64,000 nucleotides of DNA, taken from contig CANQDE010000006.1 of the NCBI GenBank assembly GCA_947591475.1, forward strand, positions 50,140 to 114,139, read 5' to 3'. Numbering within the stretch: the stretch's first letter is position 1; each line of letters starts with the position of its first letter. The notes beneath the pieces were generated by a model that did no database searches, was not told where the DNA came from, and saw only the letters and a program-made list of their open reading frames with translations. This DNA comes from an uncultured Alistipes sp. GTDB taxonomy: Bacteria; Bacteroidota; Bacteroidia; Bacteroidales; Rikenellaceae. Position numbers and translations under genes: made by a program. Shown one piece after another: positions 26,326 to 34,751 of this stretch.

Positions 26326-28947
26326 TCAATAACAACGCCGGATGCGCAAGGCATTCAGCAGGGTATGGCCCGCAAGGGGTCGGAACCGGATTTCGACCCG
26401 TCCGTCGCGGTTTTCCACCGTGTAGCGTCGCGCGGCGGCCCGCATTCCTTCCGGTGCATAGGCTTCTTCGACCGTACGGCCGTTGATTTCCACGCGGAAA
26501 CGGTTTTGTTCGGCCGTCTGCTCTGCATCGTGGCCGAGCAGATAAACCGACGATTCGGCCTGCCGGTAGGGATCGGCGAACAACAGTTCTACTTCGTAGG
26601 TGCCGTTCGGAAGGTCGAAACGATAGCCGTCCAAATCGCGCCGCAGGGTCTGAAACAGCGGCCCGTCCTCCGTACAGGCGATTTCGACCTGCGTCGCGTC
26701 CGCTTCTCCGCCCAAGTAGCCCCAGCCGCCCTCCGTATAGGGACGATCCGGCAGCCAGGCCGTACCGCTTCGGTCGGAGGTGAAGCAGCAGCCGCTTCCG
26801 ACATTGACCGCGATGTCCAAAGCACCCTCCGCATCGGCCGTCCGTTCGGGTACGCCCGAAAAGTCGATACGCAGCGCATCTTCCACCGGCCGGCCCTCGG
26901 CCGAAGTTCCTGCGGCCCGCAGGGATACCCCGCCGGTGCGGAAAGGCACGTCATAAATCACGAGGTGATTTTTCGGTTGCCGGCGTCCTAACGAACGGCC
27001 GTCGGCGAACAGCTCCACTTCGGGCAGGTTGGTGTAGATTTTCACCGGCAGCGTCGCTTGTCCATCGGCATCCACCGTCCATGTACGCCGAAGCCAGTCG
27101 CGCGAAGCGATGCGAAGCGCCGGCAGGTCGGCACGCCATGCCGCTTGATAGTAGTAATAGACATCTTTCGGTGTGCGGTCGGCATAAACCACCCCCTTGT
27201 TGTTGATGCGCGGCATCGACTCATTGCGGTTGGCCGACGAAAAGTCGATGAAGTTCCACAAGGCTCCTCCACAAAGATAGGAATTTGTTTCCAATACGGG
27301 GAGATAATGTTCCAGATAGCGCTGCTGGTACTCGATGCTGAAATCGAACGGACGCGGGGCGAGCGAGTGCAAGCGCCGGTCGGAGCCTGCGCCGTATTCG
27401 CTGACGATGATCGGATGATCGGGATGCTCGCGATGCTGTTGCGCCACGAAGCGGTCGAATCCGTCGAGGTCGTCGCCGTACCAGCCGTTGTAGAGGTTCC
27501 AGCCCACGACATCGGTGATCTCCGACAGCCCGTAGCGGTTGTAGTCGTCGCTTCCGTGAAAGGCCATCACGCTCATGCGGGTCGTGTCTTCCTGTTTCAA
27601 AACCCGCTCCAACCGTTCGGCCAGCACGCGGGTGCGGGCCAGCACGGGCTGCAACTCGGATTCGGTCTTATAACGGCGTTGCGCAACCAGGAGAATTTCG
27701 TTCATAAAACCCCACAAAATGACCGACGGACGGTTGTAATGCTGCCGGATCATTTCGCGCAGGTTCTCCTCCGCCGTATCGGCATAGGCCGGTGAATCGG
27801 GCACGATGTCGATAACCGGAATCTCCTCCCAGACCAACATTCCCTGCCGGTCGCACTCTTCCAGAAAGGCATCGTCCTGCGGATAGTGCGCCAACCGGAC
27901 GAAGTTGGCCCCCATCGCCTTGATGAGAGCGAAATCGCGGCGGTGCATCGCGTCGGTCAAAGCCACGCCGTAGGGCTTTTGGTCTTGATGACGGCAAACG
28001 CCGCGCAACTTGTAAGGTTTGCCATTCAGGAAAAAGCCTTTGTCCGCATCGAAACGGAACCATCGGAACGCCGTGTGCAGCGTCAGCCGGTCCAATTCCT
28101 GCCGATTCCCACGGAGGGTCGCCTCCACCCGATAGCGGTTCGGCATTTCGGGCGTCCACAAAGCCGGATTTTTCAGTACACGGGAGCGATAAGAAAATTC
28201 CGCCTGCCCTCCGGCTGCCAGCCGAAGCGGGCAGGTGCCCTCGTCCACCAACTTCTCCGCCGGGTCGAAAATCCGAACCTCGACTGTCGCACGGCACCCC
28301 TCCGCCGCATCGTTCGTTACGGAACCCCGCAAAGCGATGGTCCCGCGTGCTGCGCTCGCTTCGGGCGTGGAGACATAAAGCCCCGACGATCCCTTGTCCG
28401 TCATTGTGAAATGACATGCCGGAACCGTTACGAGCCAGACGTCGCGATAGATGCCGCCGAAAAAGGTGAAGTCTCCCGACAAGGGCGGTACCGTTTCGTC
28501 GGCATTGTCCACACGAACCGCCAGCACATTGTCGCCGTCGGGCCGAAGCAGTTCCGTAACGTCGTACACGGCTGCCGTGTAACCTCCGCAATGGGCTCCT
28601 GCTTCTTGGCCGTTTACATAAAGCCGCGCCGTTTTGCTGGCCGCATCCATCCGAATGTAGTGCCGCTGTCCGGTCTCAACAGGTAGCCGCAGGCTGCGGC
28701 GATACCACCCTTCGCCCCGATAATACGCCTTGACCGTATAGGCGTCGCAATTCCACGTATGCGGAAGGCGGACGGGCTCCCAATCGCGGTCGTCGCAGTC
28801 GACGGCCGCCGCTTCGGGATGCGTTCCCGCGTGAAAGCGCCACCCGTCATTGAGCGAACGTACGATGCGCTGCGCCGAAACGGAGCAGGTCAGCAACAAA
28901 AAGAGAGAAAACGTGCATGCGCGCACGATATATCGGTTCGAGTACAT
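26326..28947 (-). CDS. GH2 glycoside hydrolase with C-terminal malectin-like domain
   Basis: An 873-residue GH2 enzyme. Signal peptide residues 1-26 (end CSVSAQ), jelly roll with LPHTWNCDAY and GGYTA, Ig-like domain, then the barrel: RGVCRHQDQKPYG, acid/base Glu417 in LWGFMNEI, nucleophile Glu517 in IVSEYGAGSD. From about residue 720 a malectin/carbohydrate-binding domain follows (IAVNVGSG, WGYLGGEA, NGTYEVELLFADPY). This order is common in Bacteroidota beta-galactosidase/beta-glucuronidase-like proteins. ATG 28947 is preferred over an upstream frame start at 29022 because the signal peptide begins there. Confidence 0.88.
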   Translation of the reverse strand: MYSNRYIVRACTFSLFLLLTCSVSAQRIVRSLNDGWRFHAGTHPEAAAVDCDDRDWEPVRLPHTWNCDAYTVKAYYRGEGWYRRSLRLPVETGQRHYIRMDAASKTARLYVNGQEAGAHCGGYTAAVYDVTELLRPDGDNVLAVRVDNADETVPPLSGDFTFFGGIYRDVWLVTVPACHFTMTDKGSSGLYVSTPEASAARGTIALRGSVTNDAAEGCRATVEVRIFDPAEKLVDEGTCPLRLAAGGQAEFSYRSRVLKNPALWTPEMPNRYRVEATLRGNRQELDRLTLHTAFRWFRFDADKGFFLNGKPYKLRGVCRHQDQKPYGVALTDAMHRRDFALIKAMGANFVRLAHYPQDDAFLEECDRQGMLVWEEIPVIDIVPDSPAYADTAEENLREMIRQHYNRPSVILWGFMNEILLVAQRRYKTESELQPVLARTRVLAERLERVLKQEDTTRMSVMAFHGSDDYNRYGLSEITDVVGWNLYNGWYGDDLDGFDRFVAQQHREHPDHPIIVSEYGAGSDRRLHSLAPRPFDFSIEYQQRYLEHYLPVLETNSYLCGGALWNFIDFSSANRNESMPRINNKGVVYADRTPKDVYYYYQAAWRADLPALRIASRDWLRRTWTVDADGQATLPVKIYTNLPEVELFADGRSLGRRQPKNHLVIYDVPFRTGGVSLRAAGTSAEGRPVEDALRIDFSGVPERTADAEGALDIAVNVGSGCCFTSDRSGTAWLPDRPYTEGGWGYLGGEADATQVEIACTEDGPLFQTLRRDLDGYRFDLPNGTYEVELLFADPYRQAESSVYLLGHDAEQTAEQNRFRVEINGRTVEEAYAPEGMRAAARRYTVENRDGRVEIRFRPLAGHTLLNALRIRRCY

Positions 28948-29033
28948 GCGGAAAGAGCGTCGAAAAACGAACGGCCGACAAAGATCGGATGCGTCTCTGC
29001 CGGCCGCTCTCCCAATTACCAACCTGTATTACG

Positions 29034-29579
29034 TTACTTGATGTTGACGGAGACTTTGTAGTTCTGGGTGAAGATGCGCACCTCGTAGTTGTCGGTACGC
29101 GATTGCACGGTCGATTCGATGTCCTGATTGGAGAGCTCGACCGTCGATGCAGGGTCGAAAGTCTGCACCGTTACCGTGCCGTCCGCGCCGTTGAGTGCCT
29201 CGATGCGGACGTTCTGCACCCCCTTTTTCGCTTGGGGCCACGTCAGCGTGTAGGCTCCGTTGGCGGCGGGCTGCAGTTCCGCGCCGTTGGCATCGACGAC
29301 CCGATAATCGGTGCCGAGCGTCAGGTCGCTGACCGTCCAGTAGTAGGTTACGACATCGTAGGGGCGGACGAACTCGCACCAGAACTGCATCGGAATATCG
29401 ACCGTCGCGCCGTGAGCGGCATCGAACGACACTTTGTTATCGTTCTTTCCCCAATCTTCGAATCCGACATAGTAGATGTGATCCATGGCGGTGTCGCCGT
29501 TTCCCCAAGCATCGTCGTCGCAAGCGGTCAGCCCGCAGCAGGCAGCCAACGACAGCATGATATAAAGTATTTTTTTCAT
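29034..29579 (-). CDS. Lipoprotein in SusD-downstream position, possible glycan-binding protein
   Basis: A 181-residue lipoprotein (signal ending LTAC, Cys20, followed by Asp-Asp-Asp, typical of Bacteroidota surface export). The rest reads as beta-sandwich without catalytic motifs: PMQFWCEFVRPYDVVTYYWTV, TLGTDYRVV and GVQNVRIEALNG, similar in character to Ig/Calx-beta-like DUF domains after SusD. Position right after susD suggests an accessory surface glycan-binding protein, though it is short for one. Homology not recognised. Confidence 0.6.
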   Translation of the reverse strand: MKKILYIMLSLAACCGLTACDDDAWGNGDTAMDHIYYVGFEDWGKNDNKVSFDAAHGATVDIPMQFWCEFVRPYDVVTYYWTVSDLTLGTDYRVVDANGAELQPAANGAYTLTWPQAKKGVQNVRIEALNGADGTVTVQTFDPASTVELSNQDIESTVQSRTDNYEVRIFTQNYKVSVNIK

Positions 29580-29611
29580 GATTTACGTTTGTTTTGAAGT
29601 TCTTGATTCGC

Positions 29612-31282
29612 TTATTCTCTCCAATTCGGGTTTTGTTCGACATTGCCGCCCGAGTGCGAGATTTCGTAGATCGGAATCGGATAGAGGTAGTCGCGTTCGG
29701 GGTCGAAACGACGGTTGGCGGCCTCCTCGATGATATAAATATCATCCTCGTCGTAGACTTTCACACCTTTGTAAAAGCCTCCGTTCGCGGTCAGGCGATC
29801 CGCAACGTCTTCGCGTTGGGTGGTCGTTTCCCCTTCCACGAATTTCTGGCCGAGCATATAGGTAGGCAGGACGGTTTCGGCCGTTTTCCAACGGATGATG
29901 TCGTCGTAGTGGAGGTTTTCGTCGATGAACTCGACGAAACGTTCGCGGCGTATCTCTTCGAGCATGTCGAGCCCGTTGGCCGTAACGAACGCATTGGTCA
30001 GCAGGGCCGGCATATGGACGCGGTTGCGCAGCGCATTGACTGTCTTGTTGAGTTGTTCGTCGGTGATCGAACCGTTGTACTCGTAGAGGGCTTCGGCATA
30101 CGAAATCAGCACTTCGGCGTAGCGGATAATCATCTTGTCGAGGGTCTCCTTGCCGTTGGTGGCATCTTCCGACTTGATGTAGCCTTTCTTGATTTTGTAC
30201 CCGTTGTGGCTCTCGTAGAAAGGATTTAACGGGCCTTTGAAAGCCTCTTCGTCGTACTGGAAGAAGGTCATGCCGAAACGGGGGTCGCGATGCTCGAAGA
30301 CGTCGTTGTAGTGCACTTCGGGCGAAATTTTCAGCGGCGACTTCGCGCGGGGCAGACCGTCGGTATAGAGGAACATATCGAGCGTCTGACGAGGAACGTT
30401 TACTGCATTTTCCAACTCGCGGCTGTTCCGGTGGGTGGTCGTTCCGGCGTCATTCGGGCCGTACTCCTTGATGAATACGTTTTCCTTGTTCTTGCGGCCT
30501 TCGCCGTCGAAAAGGAAGAGTTTCTGGAAATCGGGATAGAGTTCGTGTTTTTTCTCCGCCATCATCGTCTCAGCCGCGTCGATAGCGACTTTCAGATGCG
30601 CTTTCCAATCGCCGTTCGGGGTCTGGTGGTACTTCTTGTGGGTGCCTTCGTAGAGCCCCACCCGTACCAGCATGGCCAGCGCCGCCGACCGCGACACGTG
30701 CTCCCAGGCATCGACGTGATCGATGTCGGGCAGGTGCTCGGCCGCGAACTGCAAATCTTCGTAGCATTGCTGTATCACCGTTTCACGGGGCGTGCGGCCC
30801 ATTTGGAGAATCGGATCGCTCGTGTCGTTCACGGCTTTCATGATCATCGGCACGTCGCCGTACTTTTTGACCAGCTCGAAGAAGTGGAACGCGCGGAAGA
30901 AGCGGGCTTCAGCCTTGTAGCGGTCGCGTACGGCTTCGGTAACATTGGCTCGTTCGCTCTTTTCGAGAATGTTGTTCGAGATGAAGATGCGCCAATAGGG
31001 ATCCGTCCAGTCGCCGGAGGTCGACGGAACCGAGCGGCTGCCGTCGGAAATGGAGTTGGGACCCGATTTGGCAACCAATTCATTGGAACGAAAATCGTGG
31101 TAGAAACCGCCCAATGCGCCGCCGGTCTGTTGGTAAAACCGGTTGCAGGCACCGCGCAAGTCCTTCTCTGTCTGCCAGTAGTCGGAGTCGGTGAAAGACG
31201 TTTCGGGCTCCATGTCGAGGTTGCACCCCGCGAACGCCATGCAGAGGGCTCCGAACACGAGGGTATTGAGTATCTTTTTCAT
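29612..31282 (-). CDS. SusD/RagB-family nutrient-binding lipoprotein
   Basis: A 556-residue surface lipoprotein (Cys20 in AFAGC) with the SusD fold: the N-terminal LDMEPETSFTDSDYWQTEKDL start, helical TPR-like region (ARFFRAFHFFELVKKYGDVPMI) and C-terminal LDMLEEIRRERFVEFIDENLHYDDIIRWKTA. SusD proteins cap the SusC barrel and capture oligosaccharide. It follows susC by about 30 bases and completes the transporter pair of the uronate locus. Substrate cannot be read directly; the neighbouring lyase-GH88 and uronate enzymes point to a uronic-acid glycan. Confidence 0.95.
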   Translation of the reverse strand: MKKILNTLVFGALCMAFAGCNLDMEPETSFTDSDYWQTEKDLRGACNRFYQQTGGALGGFYHDFRSNELVAKSGPNSISDGSRSVPSTSGDWTDPYWRIFISNNILEKSERANVTEAVRDRYKAEARFFRAFHFFELVKKYGDVPMIMKAVNDTSDPILQMGRTPRETVIQQCYEDLQFAAEHLPDIDHVDAWEHVSRSAALAMLVRVGLYEGTHKKYHQTPNGDWKAHLKVAIDAAETMMAEKKHELYPDFQKLFLFDGEGRKNKENVFIKEYGPNDAGTTTHRNSRELENAVNVPRQTLDMFLYTDGLPRAKSPLKISPEVHYNDVFEHRDPRFGMTFFQYDEEAFKGPLNPFYESHNGYKIKKGYIKSEDATNGKETLDKMIIRYAEVLISYAEALYEYNGSITDEQLNKTVNALRNRVHMPALLTNAFVTANGLDMLEEIRRERFVEFIDENLHYDDIIRWKTAETVLPTYMLGQKFVEGETTTQREDVADRLTANGGFYKGVKVYDEDDIYIIEEAANRRFDPERDYLYPIPIYEISHSGGNVEQNPNWRE

Positions 31283-31312
31283 GGTTTTTCTTCTATTTTA
31301 CGGGATTTTTCG

Positions 31313-34300
31313 TTAAAGCGTGAGGTTCAGACCGATCACCCATGTGCGGAAGAACGGATAGTAGTTGTTGTTCGAAGTGTTGCCCACCTCGGGGTCGAAG
31401 ACTTTCAGCATGTTCGACGATTCCCAGACGTCCGAACCGGCGACGTAGAGCCGCAGTTTCTCGATGCACGTCTTCTTGATGGGGAACGTATAGCCCAACT
31501 GAATGTTCTTCAAGCGGATGTACGAGGCGTCCTGCACCCAGCGGTCGGAAGGCTGGAAGTTGAACTGGTCGCCGGCATAGTTGTACAGACGCGGCCAATA
31601 GGCATTCGGATTTTCGGGCGTCCAGTAGTCGCGGTGGATCGTCCAAGGCATATCCGAAGTCGTAGCGAACGGAGCGATGTCGCCCGCATTGATGAGCACG
31701 GTGCGTTTGCCGACGCCTTGGAACATGCAGCTGAAGTCGAAGCCCTTCCACGAGAGGTTGAGCGACAGACCGTAAAGATAACGGCCGTTCGACGAACCGA
31801 GATAAACGAGGTCGCCCGGGTCTTGGGGCGTGCCGCCGCCGGCACCGATCTTGTGGTCGGCCTTGCCCTGTGCGACGTAGCGTACGTCGCCGCCCGAGAC
31901 TTTCGCGTCGCTGAACGATTCGTAGCCCGGATTGGCGGCCTTGTAGTCGAGGTACTCCTGACGGCTGCTCCAGAAACCGTCGGTCTTGTAGCCCCAGATG
32001 CTGTTCATCGGGTACCCCTCGACGATGGCGTTCGCACCGGCCTTGATCGTGTTGGCACCGTCGTAGCGCACCACCTCGTTCTGGCTGTCGCTGATGTTGA
32101 AGCTGATGCCGTAGTGGAAATCCTTATAATGGTTCTTGTAGGCGATCTCGAACTCCCAGCCCCACGTTTTCAGCGTGCCGACGTTCGACGACGGAACCGA
32201 GATACCGACGATGTGCGGCAATTCGAGGTTGGCCAGCATGTTGTCGTTCTTTTTCCAGTAGTAGTCGGCGGTTACGGTCAGCGTATTTTTGAGGAAACCT
32301 AAGTCGACACCGATGTTCGTCGTGCTGATGATCTCCCACGTCTTGCCCGTCGAGGCCATCTGGCTTTGGTAGTAGTTGTCCTCGCCGTGGTTTTTAGACG
32401 AATTGATGAGCGGAATATAGTCGTAGAGACCCAGCACGGCGCCGTTGCCCAACTGGCCCCACGATGCGCGCACTTTCAGGTTCGTAATGGCCGGAACGTC
32501 GAACCATTTCTCCTGATTGACGCGCCATGCGGCGGAAAACGACGGGAAAATCTCCCACCGGTTGTCCGGAGCCAACCGCGAGCTGCCGTCGTAACGGAAG
32601 TTCGCCTCGAAGAGATAGCGTTCGTCGTAATTGTAGTTGATGCGGCCGAAGTAGGACATGATCGCCCACGTCTGAATCTCATCGCGAACGCTCGTATTCG
32701 TCGCATTGCTCGAATCGTAGTAGTTGAACGAGAAGAAATCGTTGGAATTGAGGTTCTTGACCGTGCCCGAAACTTCGTCCTTGCGATAACGTTCGTAGGA
32801 GATACCGCCCAAGACCGAAAGGGCGTGTTTGCCGAACTGCCGGTCGTAAGAGAGCAGTGCCTCGAAATTGTCGTGGTAGTCGTTGTTCTTCGTGCGCGAC
32901 ATCTCGTTCGGGTTGTTGGCTTGGAATCGGATCGCTTTTCCCAGCCGGTCGTACCATACGAGGTGGCGCTTTTTGACCGTCTGTGTGTAGTAGCTCGACT
33001 TGCGGCTGGCGCTCAATTTCAGTTTCAGGCCCTCGGTGAAGTAATCTTTGATGACCAATTCGGCCTTGCCCGTGTAGGCTCCGTAGGTGCTTTTGGTTAC
33101 GCCGCCGTTTTTCATCAGGTCGATGGCGTTGACCTGCAAGTCGCCGTTATAGGGGCTTTCGTTGATGTCCTCTTCGGGGTTGAGGATGGGCTGTCGGCCG
33201 CGAACGCGGAACAACCGTCCGAGTATGTTTTTCGAGCCGTAGGGGTTCTGTTTCTTGTCCTGCTCGTCGAAACTGGCCAGCACGTTCAGCGAAATGTGCT
33301 TGTTCAGTTCGGAGTTGATTTTCAGACGGACGTTATAGCGGTCGTTCTGGTCGGGTCCGTACTTCAACAGACCGTCTTTGGTATAGAATCCGGCCGATGC
33401 GAGGTAGTTGACGGATTTCCCCCCCCCAGATACGGAAACGGCGTGATTTTGCTGCGTCGTGTACTTTTTGACCCCTTCATCGACCCAGTTGGTTGCTTGG
33501 AAGAAGTCCCAGCGGCCGTTGCTGTTGTTCGGACGATAGTTGAAGTTGGGGTTGCCGACCCACGACGACTGCTCGGGGTTCCATTCCACTTTGCCGCTGG
33601 CATTGAAACGGCCTTCGTTGATCCATGCCTGCTCCTCCCATGCGGGCAGACGTTCCGGCATGTTGCCCGGCACGTTGAAACCGTAGTAACCGTTATAGGT
33701 TACGCGCGTTTTACCTTCGCTGCCGTTTTTGGTCGTAACGAGCACGACACCCGAAGCCGCACGCGCACCGTAGATGGCGCAGGCGGCGGCATCTTTCAAT
33801 ACCGAAATGGATTCGATGTCGTTCGGGTTTACCAACGACAGGTCGCTTTCCACGCCATCGACGAGGACGAGCGTCGAAGTGCTGTTGGCCGACGAAAAAC
33901 CGCGAATGCGGATGCCCGAACTTTCGGCGCCCGGCTCGCCGCCGCTGCGCAGAATAGCCACCCCCGGCATTTCGCCCTGCATGGCCGAGAGTACGTCGGT
34001 TGCAGGCTTCGCGGCGATGGCGTCGCCGCTGATGGAGCTGACAGCACCGCTCAAATTGACTTTTTTCTGCGTGCCGTAACCCACGACGACAACCTCGTCC
34101 AACTCGTTGGCGGCCGATTGCAGTTCGATCGTTCCGAGATTCGCGGCAGCTTTGACCTCCACCGTTTCATATCCGAGATAAAAGAAGGTAAGGGTCGCCC
34201 CGGCATCGGCCCGCAATTCGAAGTGTCCGGCAGCATCCGTCGTGGTGCCGCGATTCGAAACGGATTCGATCACCGAGACGCCGAGTAGGGGCTCCTTGCT

Positions 34301-34432
34301 CGCGGCATCGACGACGCGTCCCGATGCGTTCATCACGGTTTGAGCGGAAACACCCCAACCGAATGACGAGAACAGACAACATACGACTGTAAACAGCCGT
34401 AGGATACTCCTTGTGCGAAAATGTTGCTTCAT
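31313..34432 (-). CDS. SusC/RagA TonB-dependent outer membrane transporter
   Basis: A 1039-residue barrel with signal peptide, an N-terminal carboxypeptidase-regulatory-like domain (GRVVDAASKEPLLGVSVIE), the DEVVVVGYG TonB-contact motif, plug domain with MQGEMPGVAILRSGGEPG and the usual C-terminal barrel ending WVIGLNLTL. ATG 34432 is used: it starts the signal peptide, and an upstream frame start at 34483 would overlap the promoter. Codons 336-338 are GGG GGG GGG (33427-33419), an uninterrupted nine-base tract. It is first in the minus-strand operon and opposite the divergent regulator. Confidence 0.95.
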   Translation of the reverse strand: MKQHFRTRSILRLFTVVCCLFSSFGWGVSAQTVMNASGRVVDAASKEPLLGVSVIESVSNRGTTTDAAGHFELRADAGATLTFFYLGYETVEVKAAANLGTIELQSAANELDEVVVVGYGTQKKVNLSGAVSSISGDAIAAKPATDVLSAMQGEMPGVAILRSGGEPGAESSGIRIRGFSSANSTSTLVLVDGVESDLSLVNPNDIESISVLKDAAACAIYGARAASGVVLVTTKNGSEGKTRVTYNGYYGFNVPGNMPERLPAWEEQAWINEGRFNASGKVEWNPEQSSWVGNPNFNYRPNNSNGRWDFFQATNWVDEGVKKYTTQQNHAVSVSGGGKSVNYLASAGFYTKDGLLKYGPDQNDRYNVRLKINSELNKHISLNVLASFDEQDKKQNPYGSKNILGRLFRVRGRQPILNPEEDINESPYNGDLQVNAIDLMKNGGVTKSTYGAYTGKAELVIKDYFTEGLKLKLSASRKSSYYTQTVKKRHLVWYDRLGKAIRFQANNPNEMSRTKNNDYHDNFEALLSYDRQFGKHALSVLGGISYERYRKDEVSGTVKNLNSNDFFSFNYYDSSNATNTSVRDEIQTWAIMSYFGRINYNYDERYLFEANFRYDGSSRLAPDNRWEIFPSFSAAWRVNQEKWFDVPAITNLKVRASWGQLGNGAVLGLYDYIPLINSSKNHGEDNYYQSQMASTGKTWEIISTTNIGVDLGFLKNTLTVTADYYWKKNDNMLANLELPHIVGISVPSSNVGTLKTWGWEFEIAYKNHYKDFHYGISFNISDSQNEVVRYDGANTIKAGANAIVEGYPMNSIWGYKTDGFWSSRQEYLDYKAANPGYESFSDAKVSGGDVRYVAQGKADHKIGAGGGTPQDPGDLVYLGSSNGRYLYGLSLNLSWKGFDFSCMFQGVGKRTVLINAGDIAPFATTSDMPWTIHRDYWTPENPNAYWPRLYNYAGDQFNFQPSDRWVQDASYIRLKNIQLGYTFPIKKTCIEKLRLYVAGSDVWESSNMLKVFDPEVGNTSNNNYYPFFRTWVIGLNLTL
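33419..33427 (-). repeat. Nine-base homopolymer (G9 on the coding strand) in susC
   Basis: Nine C on the plus strand, read as three consecutive GGG glycine codons (336-338) in SVSGGGKS. Neighbouring glycines here mostly use GGC, GGT or mixed codons, so the tract stands out. Such tracts are prone to slippage; one base gained or lost would shift the frame of the transporter. Confidence 0.85.
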
Positions 34433-34480
34433 AGTTCGACAGGTTTTGATTTTAAGTGGTTTTTGTGCATCATTGCAATG

Positions 34481-34488
34481 CAAAAGTA
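34481..34488 (-). promoter_or_regulatory. Putative -7 box of the susC operon
   Basis: Minus-strand TACTTTTG fits TAnnTTTG about 50 bases upstream of the susC ATG at 34432. No perfect TTTG lies at the expected distance upstream (GTTTTC is nearest), so an activator may be needed. The rest of 34433-34751 is AT-rich intergenic DNA with the divergent regulator promoter and no gene. Confidence 0.5.
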
Positions 34489-34708
34489 TTCGTTCGGTTG
34501 CTGAAAACGGCAGGATTCACTACATCTTGAATACGTCTATCCGAAAATCGAACTACGTCAAAAATTGCACATATGATTTTTAACTGACTGTTTTTCAGAT
34601 TAGACAAATAAAATAGGACTTATATAATTAAATAATTTAATAACAGATTCCGCGCAATAAGTATATAATAAAAACGGAAGGGGTATATTATAAATCCGAT
34701 ATTTCGAT

Positions 34709-34716
34709 TACCTTTG
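34709..34716 (+). promoter_or_regulatory. Putative -7 box of the divergent regulator
   Basis: TACCTTTG matches TAnnTTTG. Transcription would begin near 34722, where the first in-frame ATG lies, so the ATG at 34752, which also starts a signal peptide, is the better translation start. No upstream TTTG element is evident. Confidence 0.4.
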
Positions 34717-34751
34717 TTGCGATGGCATCCCCGAACTTTCGCACGAACGAT

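Noticed and set aside
30290..34288. Two long plus-strand frames (30290-32302 and 32366-34288)
   Set aside because: Opposite to susD/susC with complete family motifs; low-complexity Val/Arg-rich translations.
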